From Thermodesulfovibrionia bacterium (GTDB lineage: Bacteria > Nitrospirota > Thermodesulfovibrionia > UBA6902): a stretch of 63,266 nt of DNA. Of the stretch, positions 28,934-36,465 are shown piece by piece. Made by a program: the position numbers and the translations under genes. The notes under the pieces were generated by a model that searched no databases, was not told the origin of the DNA, and saw only the letters and a list, made by a program, of their open reading frames with translations. The stretch's first letter is position 1. The number at the start of each line of letters is the position of its first letter. Location: the NCBI GenBank assembly GCA_020053105.1, contig JAGVNU010000062.1:1-63266 (forward strand), read 5' to 3'.

Positions 28934-29647
28934 ATGGACAAACAACAGGCTCGCTACAAGGCAGAGTTTGCGGATTTATGGATTATTTTCGTTCCTTGGC
29001 ATTTCCCTTTGCATGAAGATCAAACAATTACAGGCGTATCCAAGAAAGCAGAAGCTCAATTTGCTGAGCTATACCCCGCCATCTTCAATCATCTGTTACT
29101 TCATAAAGATGCTTTGGCAAAGCGCAATATATCGGAAACTGGGGTTCGTTACGAATGGTATGTCTTGCAACGATGTGCCGCTACTTATCATGCCGAATTT
29201 GAAAAAGATAAAATAGTATATGCTGAAATTGTCTATGATTCCGCATTTTACTATGACACAGACCGTTTCTATCCTGAAGCAACAACTTTTTGTATTACAG
29301 GGGAGAGCCTCAAATTTCTAACCGCCTTGCTCAATTCTAAACTCCTTACATATGCCTTTCGAACATTCTATGCAGGCGGCGACTTGAGAGGAAACACCTT
29401 CCGGTATAAAAAGGTGTTTCTTGAAAATCTACCTATTCCCAAAATCGATTTAGCCGCCCAACGCTCTTTCGAAATACTCGTTGATCAAATCCTGACCGCC
29501 AAACAAAATCCCCCCTCTCCCCCCTTTGCCAAAGGGGGGAATAAGGGAGCCGATACCTCCGCCCTTGAAAAACAGATCGACGAAATGGTCTATGCCCTCT
29601 ACGGCCTCACGCCGGAAGAGATTGCGATTGTGGAGGGGAAGGGATGA
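28934..29647 (+). pseudogene. C-terminal fragment of an Eco57I-like DNA methylase (target-recognition part)
   Basis: 237 residues matching only the C-terminal recognition region of type IIG/Eco57I-class N6-adenine methylases (TGVRYEWYVLQRCAATYHAEF, FLTALLNSKLLTYAFRTFYAGG, FLENLPIPKI, LEKQIDEMVYALYGLTPEE). The SAM-binding and NPPY catalytic parts are missing, so it cannot methylate. A proline-rich stretch NPPSPPFAKGGNKGA comes from a palindromic repeat inserted in frame (29508-29552). An ATG follows the Bro-N stop, so it may still be translated. Its stop overlaps the next ATG (ATGA). Confidence 0.75.
29508..29552 (+). repeat. Palindromic repeat inside the methylase fragment
   Basis: CCCCCCTTTG / CAAAGGGGGG palindrome (29519-29539) with flanks, translated in frame as NPPSPPFAKGGNKGA. 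It breaks an otherwise typical methylase tail. Confidence 0.75.
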
Positions 29648-29881
29648 AACTTTCAAGACATGTAAGAAATAATATGAGGCTATACAAAATAGCCGAAAAG
29701 GATATAAAAGAGAATATAGAGTCACCCGATGTAACAGGTAAAGAGGTACAATAGGTCCATAGCCATTAAGAAACTTAAAGGCAGATTTTCAGATTACCCC
29801 CTTAAAGTTGTTTATGAATACATCGGGGATGGGATAGTGATTATCACAGCGTACCCTTTAAAAAAGAAACACTGGAGATAA
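29644..29881 (+). pseudogene. Frameshifted DUF4258-type toxin
   Basis: Frame one (29644-29754) reads MKLSRHVRNNMRLYKIAEKD and on to a TAG. The rest of the protein (AIKKLKGRFSDYPLKVVYEY, then VIITAYPLKKKHW) continues in the +1 frame from 29753 to TAA at 29881. Together they make a DUF4258-like protein, the usual partner of the DUF2283 protein next to it. One indel near 29750 breaks it, so the toxin should be dead unless the frame is restored. Confidence 0.72.
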
Positions 29882-29884
29882 ATT

Positions 29885-30088
29885 GTGAAAGTTAAATATG
29901 ATAAAGAAGTTGACGCGGCTTATATTCAAATGTCATCAAAAAAACCTGATGGCGCTGTTGAAATAGCGGAAGGAGTTGTCCTTCATACCACTGCAAAAAA
30001 TGAAATTGTTGCGATAGAAATTCTTGATGCTGCAAAGAAAATTCCTATTAAGACACTTTACAAACTTGAACTTTCCTCAGTTGCCTGA
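29885..30088 (+). CDS. DUF2283 protein (putative antitoxin)
   Basis: 67 residues starting with GTG (MKVKYDKEVDAAYIQMSSKK), GGAGA 7-8 nt upstream. VEIAEGVVLHTTAKNEIVAIEILDA is the DUF2283 signature. Typically encoded right after a DUF4258 protein, as here (3 bp). Intact although its toxin-like partner is frameshifted. Confidence 0.8.
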   Translation: MKVKYDKEVDAAYIQMSSKKPDGAVEIAEGVVLHTTAKNEIVAIEILDAAKKIPIKTLYKLELSSVA

Positions 30089-30120
30089 ATGACCACATCC
30101 TATCTGGTCGATAAAATAAC

Positions 30121-30171
30121 ACACCCCTTAATCCCTGCTTAGGCACCTACTGTTGGCTCTTTATAAAGGGG
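30121..30171. repeat. REP-like repeat, GCACCTACTGTTGG variant
   Basis: CACCCCTTAATCCCTGCTTA then GGCACCTACTGTTGG and TATAAAGGGGA. Nearly the same sequence is at 36181-36237. It occupies part of the 304-bp gap 30089-30392, whose remainder holds a weak terminator (30221-30244) and an AT-rich purH leader with no riboswitch I can recognise. Confidence 0.65.
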
Positions 30172-30220
30172 ATGAAAACGCCGCCCCCTCAGCCCTTACA
30201 AGTATTTAGATTTCCAAAGG

Positions 30221-30244
30221 AAATCATATCCCCATGATTTTTTT
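30221..30244 (+). terminator. Weak Rho-independent terminator
   Basis: Perfect 7-bp arms AAATCAT (30221-30227) and ATGATTT (30234-30240) with a 6-nt loop and following TTTT. AT-rich stem, so efficiency is doubtful. It would close the helicase-to-DUF2283 unit. Confidence 0.5.
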
Positions 30245-30392
30245 ATTTAAATAGTCTAAAATGTCTTACCAAGAAAAGAGAGGACCCCAAATCCGGCGGC
30301 TGTAATCGCTTAACTCCAATCCTCTCTAATGACAATTAATAATTTATTTCAATCATTAATTAATAATCCAATAGTGAACAAAGGAGAAAGAG

Positions 30393-31955
30393 ATGGCGAA
30401 GGTCCAAAGGGCGCTAATAAGCGTTTCTGACAAAGCAGGAATTGTAGAATTTGCTCAGGGGCTCAGTAAACTTGGCGTTGAAATACTCTCGACCGGCGGC
30501 ACGGCGAAGGCATTAAAGGAAGCGGGCCTGAGCGTGAAAGATGTGTCGGAGCATACCGGCTTCCCCGAAATGATGGACGGCAGGCTCAAGACCCTGCATC
30601 CGAAGGTCCACGGCGGACTGCTGTTCAGAAGGGACAATCCGAAGGACAAAGAAGAGACGGAAAAACACGGTATAAAACCGATAGACATTGTAGTTGTTAA
30701 CCTCTATCCCTTTGAACAGACCGTATCAAAGCCGGACGTGAAATTTGAAGTCGCTATCGAGAACATTGATATAGGCGGGCCGACCATGTTGCGGGCAGCG
30801 TCGAAGAATTTTAAAGATGTAATAGTCATTGTTGATCCCGCTGATTACACTAAAGTGCTGGATGAGTTGAATTCAAACAATGGTGAGGCGCGTTACGAGA
30901 CCAAATACTATCTTGCCAGAAAGGTCTTCTCCCACACCGCCCGTTATGACACCCTGATCTCCAATTACCTTAATAAACTGGCTGAGCCTGATGTCATATT
31001 CCAGCCCACGCTCAACATGAGTTATTCGAGAATCAGCAGCCTGCGCTACGGCGAGAACCCTCATATGAAGGCCGCAGTCTATAAGGAGCCGTTATACAGC
31101 GGCTTGTCTCTTGTCGATGCAAAGATACTCCAGGGCAAGGAAATGTCCTACAATAATTATCTGGATTCCAGCGCGGTAATTGACCTTGCAAAGGAATTTA
31201 AGGACAGGCCGTCCGCGGTCATTGTAAAGCATAATAATCCGTGCGGTGTCGCGGTCGCTGATTCCCTTCACGTTGCATATAAGAAGGCCTTTGAGACCGA
31301 TCCTGTCTCCGCGTTCGGGGGCGTCATTTCATTAAACAGGAAGGTGGATGAAGCCACTGCAAAGGAGATACTGAACCTCTTTGTTGAGATAATCATTGCC
31401 CCCGGATTTGACACGGAGGCGCTTAAATTATTAAGCGCCAAGCCCAATATCAGGCTGCTTGAACTGGACATCACAAAAGATGTTACCGGGTTTGAAATGA
31501 GAAAGATCCAGGGCGGTCTTCTCGTGCAGCAGCGCGATACCGGGATGATTGATGACCTGACATCACTGAAAGTCGTAACAAAAAGAAAGCCGACCGCTGA
31601 TGAATACGCGGCAATGGCCTTTGCCTGGAGGATATGCAAGCACATGAAGTCAAACGCGATCATCTACTCCTCGAAAGACCAGACGCTCGGCATTGGATGC
31701 GGCCAGACAAGCAGGGTAGATTCCGCGAGACTCGCAGCCATGAAGGCCGCTAATAGCAACATATCATTGACAGGATCGGCTGTCGCCTCTGACGCATTTT
31801 TCCCTGCCAGGGACGGCATTGAAGTAGTAGGTAAGGCCGGGGCAACAGCGGTCATTCAACCCGGAGGGTCCATCAAGGACAGTGATACAATAGCCGCTGC
31901 TGATGAGATGAATATGGCGATGATATTTACGGGGATGAGGCATTTTAAACATTAA
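30393..31955 (+). CDS. purH: Bifunctional AICAR formyltransferase / IMP cyclohydrolase
   Basis: 520 residues carrying the last two steps of IMP synthesis. N-terminal MGS-like cyclohydrolase half: ALISVSDKAGIVEFAQGL, STGGTAKALKEAG, MMDGRLKTLHPKVHGGLL. C-terminal transformylase half: SLRYGENPHMKAA, VIVKHNNPCGVA with the key Lys-His, and TGSAVASDAFFPARDGIE near the end. Strong GGAG upstream. First of purH-purD-purE. Confidence 0.97.
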   Translation: MAKVQRALISVSDKAGIVEFAQGLSKLGVEILSTGGTAKALKEAGLSVKDVSEHTGFPEMMDGRLKTLHPKVHGGLLFRRDNPKDKEETEKHGIKPIDIVVVNLYPFEQTVSKPDVKFEVAIENIDIGGPTMLRAASKNFKDVIVIVDPADYTKVLDELNSNNGEARYETKYYLARKVFSHTARYDTLISNYLNKLAEPDVIFQPTLNMSYSRISSLRYGENPHMKAAVYKEPLYSGLSLVDAKILQGKEMSYNNYLDSSAVIDLAKEFKDRPSAVIVKHNNPCGVAVADSLHVAYKKAFETDPVSAFGGVISLNRKVDEATAKEILNLFVEIIIAPGFDTEALKLLSAKPNIRLLELDITKDVTGFEMRKIQGGLLVQQRDTGMIDDLTSLKVVTKRKPTADEYAAMAFAWRICKHMKSNAIIYSSKDQTLGIGCGQTSRVDSARLAAMKAANSNISLTGSAVASDAFFPARDGIEVVGKAGATAVIQPGGSIKDSDTIAAADEMNMAMIFTGMRHFKH

Positions 31956-31961
31956 TATTTA

Positions 31962-31993
31962 TTGCAGGGACATTTCATGAATTGCCCCTGCAG
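31962..31993. repeat. Palindrome between purH and purD
   Basis: TGCAGGG (31963-31969) and CCCTGCA (31986-31992) around a TTCATGAAT core. It resembles a dispersed GTAGGGGCAATTCATGAATTGCCCCTAC-type palindrome more than a terminator, because no T run follows. Confidence 0.45.
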
Positions 31994-32015
31994 TTGATTA
32001 AAAACGGAGGACACA

Positions 32016-33290
32016 TTGAAAGTTCTGGTAATCGGAAGCGGGGGCAGGGAGCATGCGCTTGTATGGAAGCTCCTCCAGAGCCCGAGAGTTGACAAGGTGT
32101 ACTGCGCCCCTGGAAATGCGGGGATATCGGAGATTGCCGAATGTATAGACATCAAACCGGACGACATTGAATCGCTGCTGGATTTCGTTAAGTATAACTG
32201 GATAGACCTGACAGTTGTAGGACCTGAAGTACCGCTTACCGCCGGCGTGGTCGATGCCTTTATAAGAGAAGAACGCACGATCTTCGGCCCTGATAAAAAG
32301 GGCGCACGGCTTGAAGGCAGCAAAGTATTTGCCAAGGACTTTATGCGCAAATACGGCATCCCGACAGCGGAATACAAGACCTTCACATCCTACCTGCGCG
32401 CTGAAGAATATGTAAGGCTCAAAGGTGTTCCGATCGTGATCAAGGCAGACGGACTGGCCGCGGGCAAGGGCGTTATTGTGGCTGAAACGTTCGATGAAGC
32501 GAGAGAGGCCCTTAAGATGATAATAAAAGACAGGGCCTTCGGCGATGCAGGCAGAAAGGTCCTGATCGAAAAGTGTCTGCAGGGGGAAGAAGCTTCCTTT
32601 ATGGTATTAACGGACGGCAAGACCGTTGTCCCTCTTGCTACTTCCCAGGACCATAAGCGGATCTTTGACGGTGACAAAGGCCCCAACACAGGGGGTATGG
32701 GAGCGTACAGCCCGGCGCCGGTGGTCACAAAGGAATTAGAGCGGGAAATTATGAAAAAAATAGTGGCCCCTATGATGAAAGGCCTTAAACGTGAAAGGAT
32801 CAATTACAGGGGGGTAATATATGTGGGCGTAATGGTTTGTGACGGTAAGCCCTATGTGCTTGAATTCAACGTCCGCTTCGGCGACCCGGAGGCGCAGCCG
32901 ATTCTGGCCAGGCTTGACAGCGACTTCTGTGATTTATTGAAGGCAACGGCTGAGGGAAGGCTAAAAGATGTAAATGTCTTATGGAAAGATGAGGCCGCGG
33001 TCTGTGTGGTCATTTCATCAAAGGGATACCCCGGCGCATATGAAAATGGAAAGATCATCAAGGGGCTTGATTCATTTAAGAAGGACAAAGAGGTGGTTGT
33101 CTTTCATGCGGGGACAAGTACGAAAAAGGGTAAAATAGTCACTGCCGGCGGAAGGGTCCTTGGGGTCACTGCACTGGGCAGGGACATTGAGACAGCTAAA
33201 GATAATGCATACAAGGCCGTAGAGAAGATCAGCTTCAGCGGCATGCATTACAGAAAAGATATTGCGGACAAGGCGATAAAGAAAAATTAA
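32016..33290 (+). CDS. purD: Phosphoribosylamine-glycine ligase (GAR synthetase)
   Basis: 424-residue ATP-grasp enzyme, second step of purine synthesis. KVLVIGSGGREHALVWKL at the start, IKADGLAAGKGV (ATP-binding, near 142), DHKRIFDGDKGPNTGGMGAY, and the metal site YVLEFNVRFGDPEAQ near 284-298. TTG start at 32016 fits GGAGG six bp upstream and the family start. Confidence 0.96.
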   Translation: MKVLVIGSGGREHALVWKLLQSPRVDKVYCAPGNAGISEIAECIDIKPDDIESLLDFVKYNWIDLTVVGPEVPLTAGVVDAFIREERTIFGPDKKGARLEGSKVFAKDFMRKYGIPTAEYKTFTSYLRAEEYVRLKGVPIVIKADGLAAGKGVIVAETFDEAREALKMIIKDRAFGDAGRKVLIEKCLQGEEASFMVLTDGKTVVPLATSQDHKRIFDGDKGPNTGGMGAYSPAPVVTKELEREIMKKIVAPMMKGLKRERINYRGVIYVGVMVCDGKPYVLEFNVRFGDPEAQPILARLDSDFCDLLKATAEGRLKDVNVLWKDEAAVCVVISSKGYPGAYENGKIIKGLDSFKKDKEVVVFHAGTSTKKGKIVTAGGRVLGVTALGRDIETAKDNAYKAVEKISFSGMHYRKDIADKAIKKN

Positions 33291-33311
33291 TCTATATTTA
33301 ATTTTCTTTAA

Positions 33312-33350
33312 ATTCCAAATTTCAAATAACAAATTACAAATAAATCTCAA
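33312..33350. repeat. Left arm of inverted repeat flanking the four-helix-bundle gene
   Basis: AT-rich CAAATAACAAAT ... AATCTCAAT. Its imperfect inverse lies at 33743-33780, just past the gene. Confidence 0.6.
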
Positions 33351-33727
33351 TGGACCAAATACCAATTACACAAACGAACAGGTCACGTAAGTATGACCTG
33401 GAGGAACGCACTTATCAGTTTGCCAGGGAAATTGCTGTGTTCTCTAAGAAGCTTCCCGGAAATATATCAAACATAGAATATACAAGGCAGGTTATCAGAG
33501 CATCGGGATCAGTTGGAGCGAATTATATTGAGGCCAATGAATCTCTGAGCAAGAAAGATTTTGCGATGAGATTAAAGATCAGCAGGAAGGAAGCGAAAGA
33601 AGCAGCTTATTGGCTTAGATTAATTGTAGATACAAATTCAGACGATTTTAATCGTGATGGATTATCTCTTATCAAAGAGGCTACCGAGTTAAAGAAAATA
33701 TTTTCATCTATAATAGAAAAGATTTAA
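33350..33727 (+). CDS. Four-helix-bundle protein (23S rRNA intervening-sequence type)
   Basis: 125-residue helical protein of the S23/IVP four-helix-bundle family (TIGR02436 type): YDLEERTYQFAREIAVFSKK, RQVIRASGSVGANYIEANES, KDFAMRLKISRKEAKEAAYWL, LIKEATELKKIFSSIIEKI. Members are encoded in 23S rRNA intervening sequences or as stand-alone genes, and the fold is shared with Avd of diversity-generating retroelements; role unknown. It interrupts purD-purE and is framed by inverted repeats, suggesting a mobile unit. No ribosome site is clear. Confidence 0.85.
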   Translation: MDQIPITQTNRSRKYDLEERTYQFAREIAVFSKKLPGNISNIEYTRQVIRASGSVGANYIEANESLSKKDFAMRLKISRKEAKEAAYWLRLIVDTNSDDFNRDGLSLIKEATELKKIFSSIIEKI

Positions 33728-33742
33728 AAACAGGGTTTGATT

Positions 33743-33780
33743 ATTGAGATTTGGATTTTATTTGTTATTTGGTTTTTGTA
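33743..33780. repeat. Right arm of inverted repeat flanking the four-helix-bundle gene
   Basis: ATTGAGATTTGGATTTTATT then TGTTATTTGG: imperfect inverse of 33312-33350. Confidence 0.6.
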
Positions 33781-33844
33781 TATTGTGATTTAAAGTGCAA
33801 GGCGATTTGAACATATTGAAAGCTGATGCATAGGAGATAAATTT

Positions 33845-34357
33845 ATGAAGGCTAAGGTGTTAATAGTTATGGGCAGTGATTCTGATCTGCCTGTCATGGA
33901 AAAAACAGGCAAGATGCTGGAGGATTTTAAAATACCGTATCATATGACTGTTTCTTCGGCCCACAGGACACCGGAGAGGACTTTGAAGCTCGTAAAAAAT
34001 GCGGAAAAGAACGGTGTTGAAGTGATCATAGCAGGCGCAGGGGCGGCCGCGCATCTTGCAGGCGTGATTGCCTCACATACGACGCTCCCTGTTATCGGAG
34101 TCCCTATTGACTCATCTCCACTTGAGGGCATTGACGCATTGTATTCGACAGTCCAGATGCCGCCGGGTATTCCGGTTGCGACAATGGCAGTCGGCAAGGC
34201 CGGGGCGAAAAATGCCGCCATCTTTGCGGCACAGATTCTGGGACTCAAAGATGCCGGAATTGCCGCAATGCTTAAAGAACACAGAAAAGATATGGCCAGA
34301 GAGGTAGAGAAGAAGGCAAAGAAAGTAGAAAAGCACGGCAAAGAGAGGCCCGTATAA
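33845..34357 (+). CDS. purE: N5-carboxyaminoimidazole ribonucleotide mutase
   Basis: 170-residue class I PurE. VLIVMGSDSDLPVMEKTGKM (substrate loop with Ser-Asp), VSSAHRTPERTLKLV with the catalytic His, AGAGAAAHLAGVIAS, and GVPIDSSPLEGIDALYSTVQ are all standard. Good AGGAG upstream. Ends in a TAATG overlap with the next gene. Confidence 0.96.
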   Translation: MKAKVLIVMGSDSDLPVMEKTGKMLEDFKIPYHMTVSSAHRTPERTLKLVKNAEKNGVEVIIAGAGAAAHLAGVIASHTTLPVIGVPIDSSPLEGIDALYSTVQMPPGIPVATMAVGKAGAKNAAIFAAQILGLKDAGIAAMLKEHRKDMAREVEKKAKKVEKHGKERPV

Positions 34358-34818
34358 TGACAGAGGAAATGAACGGTAACTGCATGATAAACGAACACAG
34401 CGTGTTCAGCTTTTTATGCGAAGAAAATCTCGCGGAGTTGACCGATTTTATTCAGTACAGGACCGTTAAGTCAGGGGAAATCCTATGGGAAGAAGGCGAC
34501 CTTTGCGACTATGTGGCGATTATCAACTCCGGCCGCGTCGAGATAAAGAAAAAAACCGAGTTCGAAGGGAAGTATGTGGTTGTGGGTATATACAACCGGG
34601 GGGCTGTGGTCGGTGCGCTGTGCATACTTAACAACAGCCCGAGGGCCGTCACCGCAGTGGCGCTTGAAGACGTCGTTCTGCTGGTCATTACCCCGGAAAA
34701 CTTTGAGAAACTTATCGCGGCAAAACCCGAACTGGGTATCAGGCTTTTGAAAGGGATGCTCCTTTCGGTCTCTATACGCTTACGAAAGTCCTTTGAGCGG
34801 CTGGCCAAGTTCTTCTGA
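34357..34818 (+). CDS. Cyclic-nucleotide-binding-domain protein without output domain
   Basis: 153 residues. One CAP_ED/cNMP-like beta-barrel domain (VKSGEILWEEGDLCDYVAII, GRVEIKK, YNRGAVVGALCILNNSPRAV, ALEDVVLLVITPENF), then one C-terminal helix. No helix-turn-helix, so not a Crp transcription factor. It is coupled to purE by a one-base TAATG overlap. The FGE/RxS phosphate-binding signature is only partly recognisable, so cNMP binding is uncertain. Confidence 0.75.
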   Translation: MTEEMNGNCMINEHSVFSFLCEENLAELTDFIQYRTVKSGEILWEEGDLCDYVAIINSGRVEIKKKTEFEGKYVVVGIYNRGAVVGALCILNNSPRAVTAVALEDVVLLVITPENFEKLIAAKPELGIRLLKGMLLSVSIRLRKSFERLAKFF

Positions 34819-34936
34819 TCATATCGCTTCATTTCTTCGCACTATCAAAAGTGTCCTTCCGACCAATAAATTAAATGGAATTCAGTTGAAAATAGTGCTA
34901 AAATCATCTCTATCCCGTTAATATGGAGACGTTAAA

Positions 34937-36142
34937 TTGGCCAGGAAACCAGGAAGCGCAAAGGACAAAAGCAGAAGCGCCAAGAAAGCTATTCATCACG
35001 TAAAACCTGTCCATCCAGAAAAGGGCCAGGCCAGGATACTGGAGCAGCGCGTGGCCGAGCGCACGGAGGAGCTGAGGGAATCGGAAGAGAAATACCGCAG
35101 TATTTTTGATAGCGCAAATGACGGGATCATTGCCTGTGACTTAACAACGGGGAAATTCCTGTTTATCAACAGGAAGATGTCCGCATTGACCGGATATTCC
35201 GAAGAGGAAATTCTGAAGCTTGGAGTAAAAGATATTCATCCCGCCCAGGACATGCCGTACGTGCTGAATGAGTTCAATGAAATGGCTGCAGGGAAGAAAA
35301 CGGAAACCAGGGCAATCCCGGTATTGAGAAAAGACGGAGGCATTATATATTGCGATATAGGATCTTCTTTTTTGGGCAGGACAACACTGATCGGTTTTTT
35401 TCGGGATGTCACCGAGCGCAAGAAGATTGAGGAAGACCGTGAACGGCTGATTACGGAGCTTGAGGTGTCCAATAAGGAGCTGGAGCAATTCGCCTACGTC
35501 GCATCCCACGACATGCAGGAGCCGCTCCGCATGGTAACGAGCTACCTGGATCTTCTCAATAAACGTTACAGGGACAAGCTCGACAAAGACGCCGGTGAAT
35601 TCATTGACTATTCGTTGAGCGGAGCATTCCACATGAAGGCGCTGCTTAATGATCTGCTCCAGTATTCGCGGGTGGGCACAAAGGGCAAGCCTTTTGAATT
35701 GACCGATTTAAACTCAACTCTGAAGAGCGCGATGTTCAATCTCAAAAAACCGATTGGAGAAAGCCGCGCCGAAATAACCTCCGGCAACCTGCCGGGTGTT
35801 TATGCGGACGAGACGCAGATGGTGCAGTTATTTCAGAACCTCATCGGCAATGCGATAAAGTTCAGGGGCGGCGAAGCCTCACGCATCCACATTTCCTCCG
35901 AGTTAAAGGGAAATGAATGGTCCATCAGGGTCAGCGATAACGGCATCGGCATTGATCCGAAGTTCTTCGACAAGATATTCCTCATATTCCAGCGCTTGCA
36001 TGCCAAGGAGAAATACCCCGGTACGGGAATCGGCCTCGCGGTCTGCAAAAAGATAGTAGAGCGCCACGGGGGGCGTATTTGGGTGGAGTCGGAATTGGGG
36101 AAAGGCGCTGCGTTTTGTTTTACGATGCCGATGAGCAGGTGA
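34937..36142 (+). CDS. PAS-domain histidine kinase
   Basis: 401-residue soluble kinase. Basic N-terminus, coiled coil (LEQRVAERTEELRESEEKY), PAS 46-162, phytochrome-type HisKA with His191 (YVASHDMQEPLRMV) and HATPase_c ([30 protein letters not shown]). Kinases of this class usually pair with Rcp1-like single receivers; two such genes lie downstream (46143, 48308). Start is TTG at 34937 with GGAG eight bp upstream. Its C-terminal half is a close paralogue of the kinase at 46615. First gene of the signalling island. Confidence 0.92.
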   Translation: MARKPGSAKDKSRSAKKAIHHVKPVHPEKGQARILEQRVAERTEELRESEEKYRSIFDSANDGIIACDLTTGKFLFINRKMSALTGYSEEEILKLGVKDIHPAQDMPYVLNEFNEMAAGKKTETRAIPVLRKDGGIIYCDIGSSFLGRTTLIGFFRDVTERKKIEEDRERLITELEVSNKELEQFAYVASHDMQEPLRMVTSYLDLLNKRYRDKLDKDAGEFIDYSLSGAFHMKALLNDLLQYSRVGTKGKPFELTDLNSTLKSAMFNLKKPIGESRAEITSGNLPGVYADETQMVQLFQNLIGNAIKFRGGEASRIHISSELKGNEWSIRVSDNGIGIDPKFFDKIFLIFQRLHAKEKYPGTGIGLAVCKKIVERHGGRIWVESELGKGAAFCFTMPMSR

Positions 36143-36175
36143 GTCAGTTGAAGCGCGGAGTGGTACTTAATAAAA

Positions 36176-36275
36176 CAGACCACCCCTTACTCCCCTGCTT
36201 AAGGCACCTACTGTTGGTCCTTAACTAAGGAGGGGAGTTGATGCAAAAGCTCCCCTCCCATTTTAGGAGGAGGCG
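36176..36275. repeat. REP-like repeat cluster before the CheB-CheR gene
   Basis: CACCCCTTACTCCCCTGCTT then AAGGCACCTACTGTTGG and AACTAAGGAGGGGAG, followed by an inverted GCTCCCCTCCCATTTTAGGAGG unit. The 323-bp gap 36143-36465 holds this cluster; the rest shows nothing I can name. Confidence 0.75.
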
Positions 36276-36465
36276 CTTGCAGTTACAGGACTCGTCTTCA
36301 CCGGGGCAATTTTCTGTCCTTCATACATGTCTGTCACTGCTGTCATGGGGTTGGACCTCAGCCTTTTTTCCAAAGAGAAATATCGGCACGCCGGGCAGGC
36401 AGGATGACAGAACTTGTCCTGAAATTTTAAAATAATTACCATATCCTCAATTCAGAAGGAAGTTT

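Noticed and set aside
30245..30392. Possible purine riboswitch before purH
   Set aside because: AT-rich leader without the conserved purine-aptamer core that I would expect.
31962..31993. Terminator between purH and purD
   Set aside because: The hairpin has no following T run and looks like a dispersed palindrome.
36238..36435. 65-codon frame before the CheB-CheR gene
   Set aside because: It begins in a palindromic repeat, has low-complexity sequence and no family likeness.
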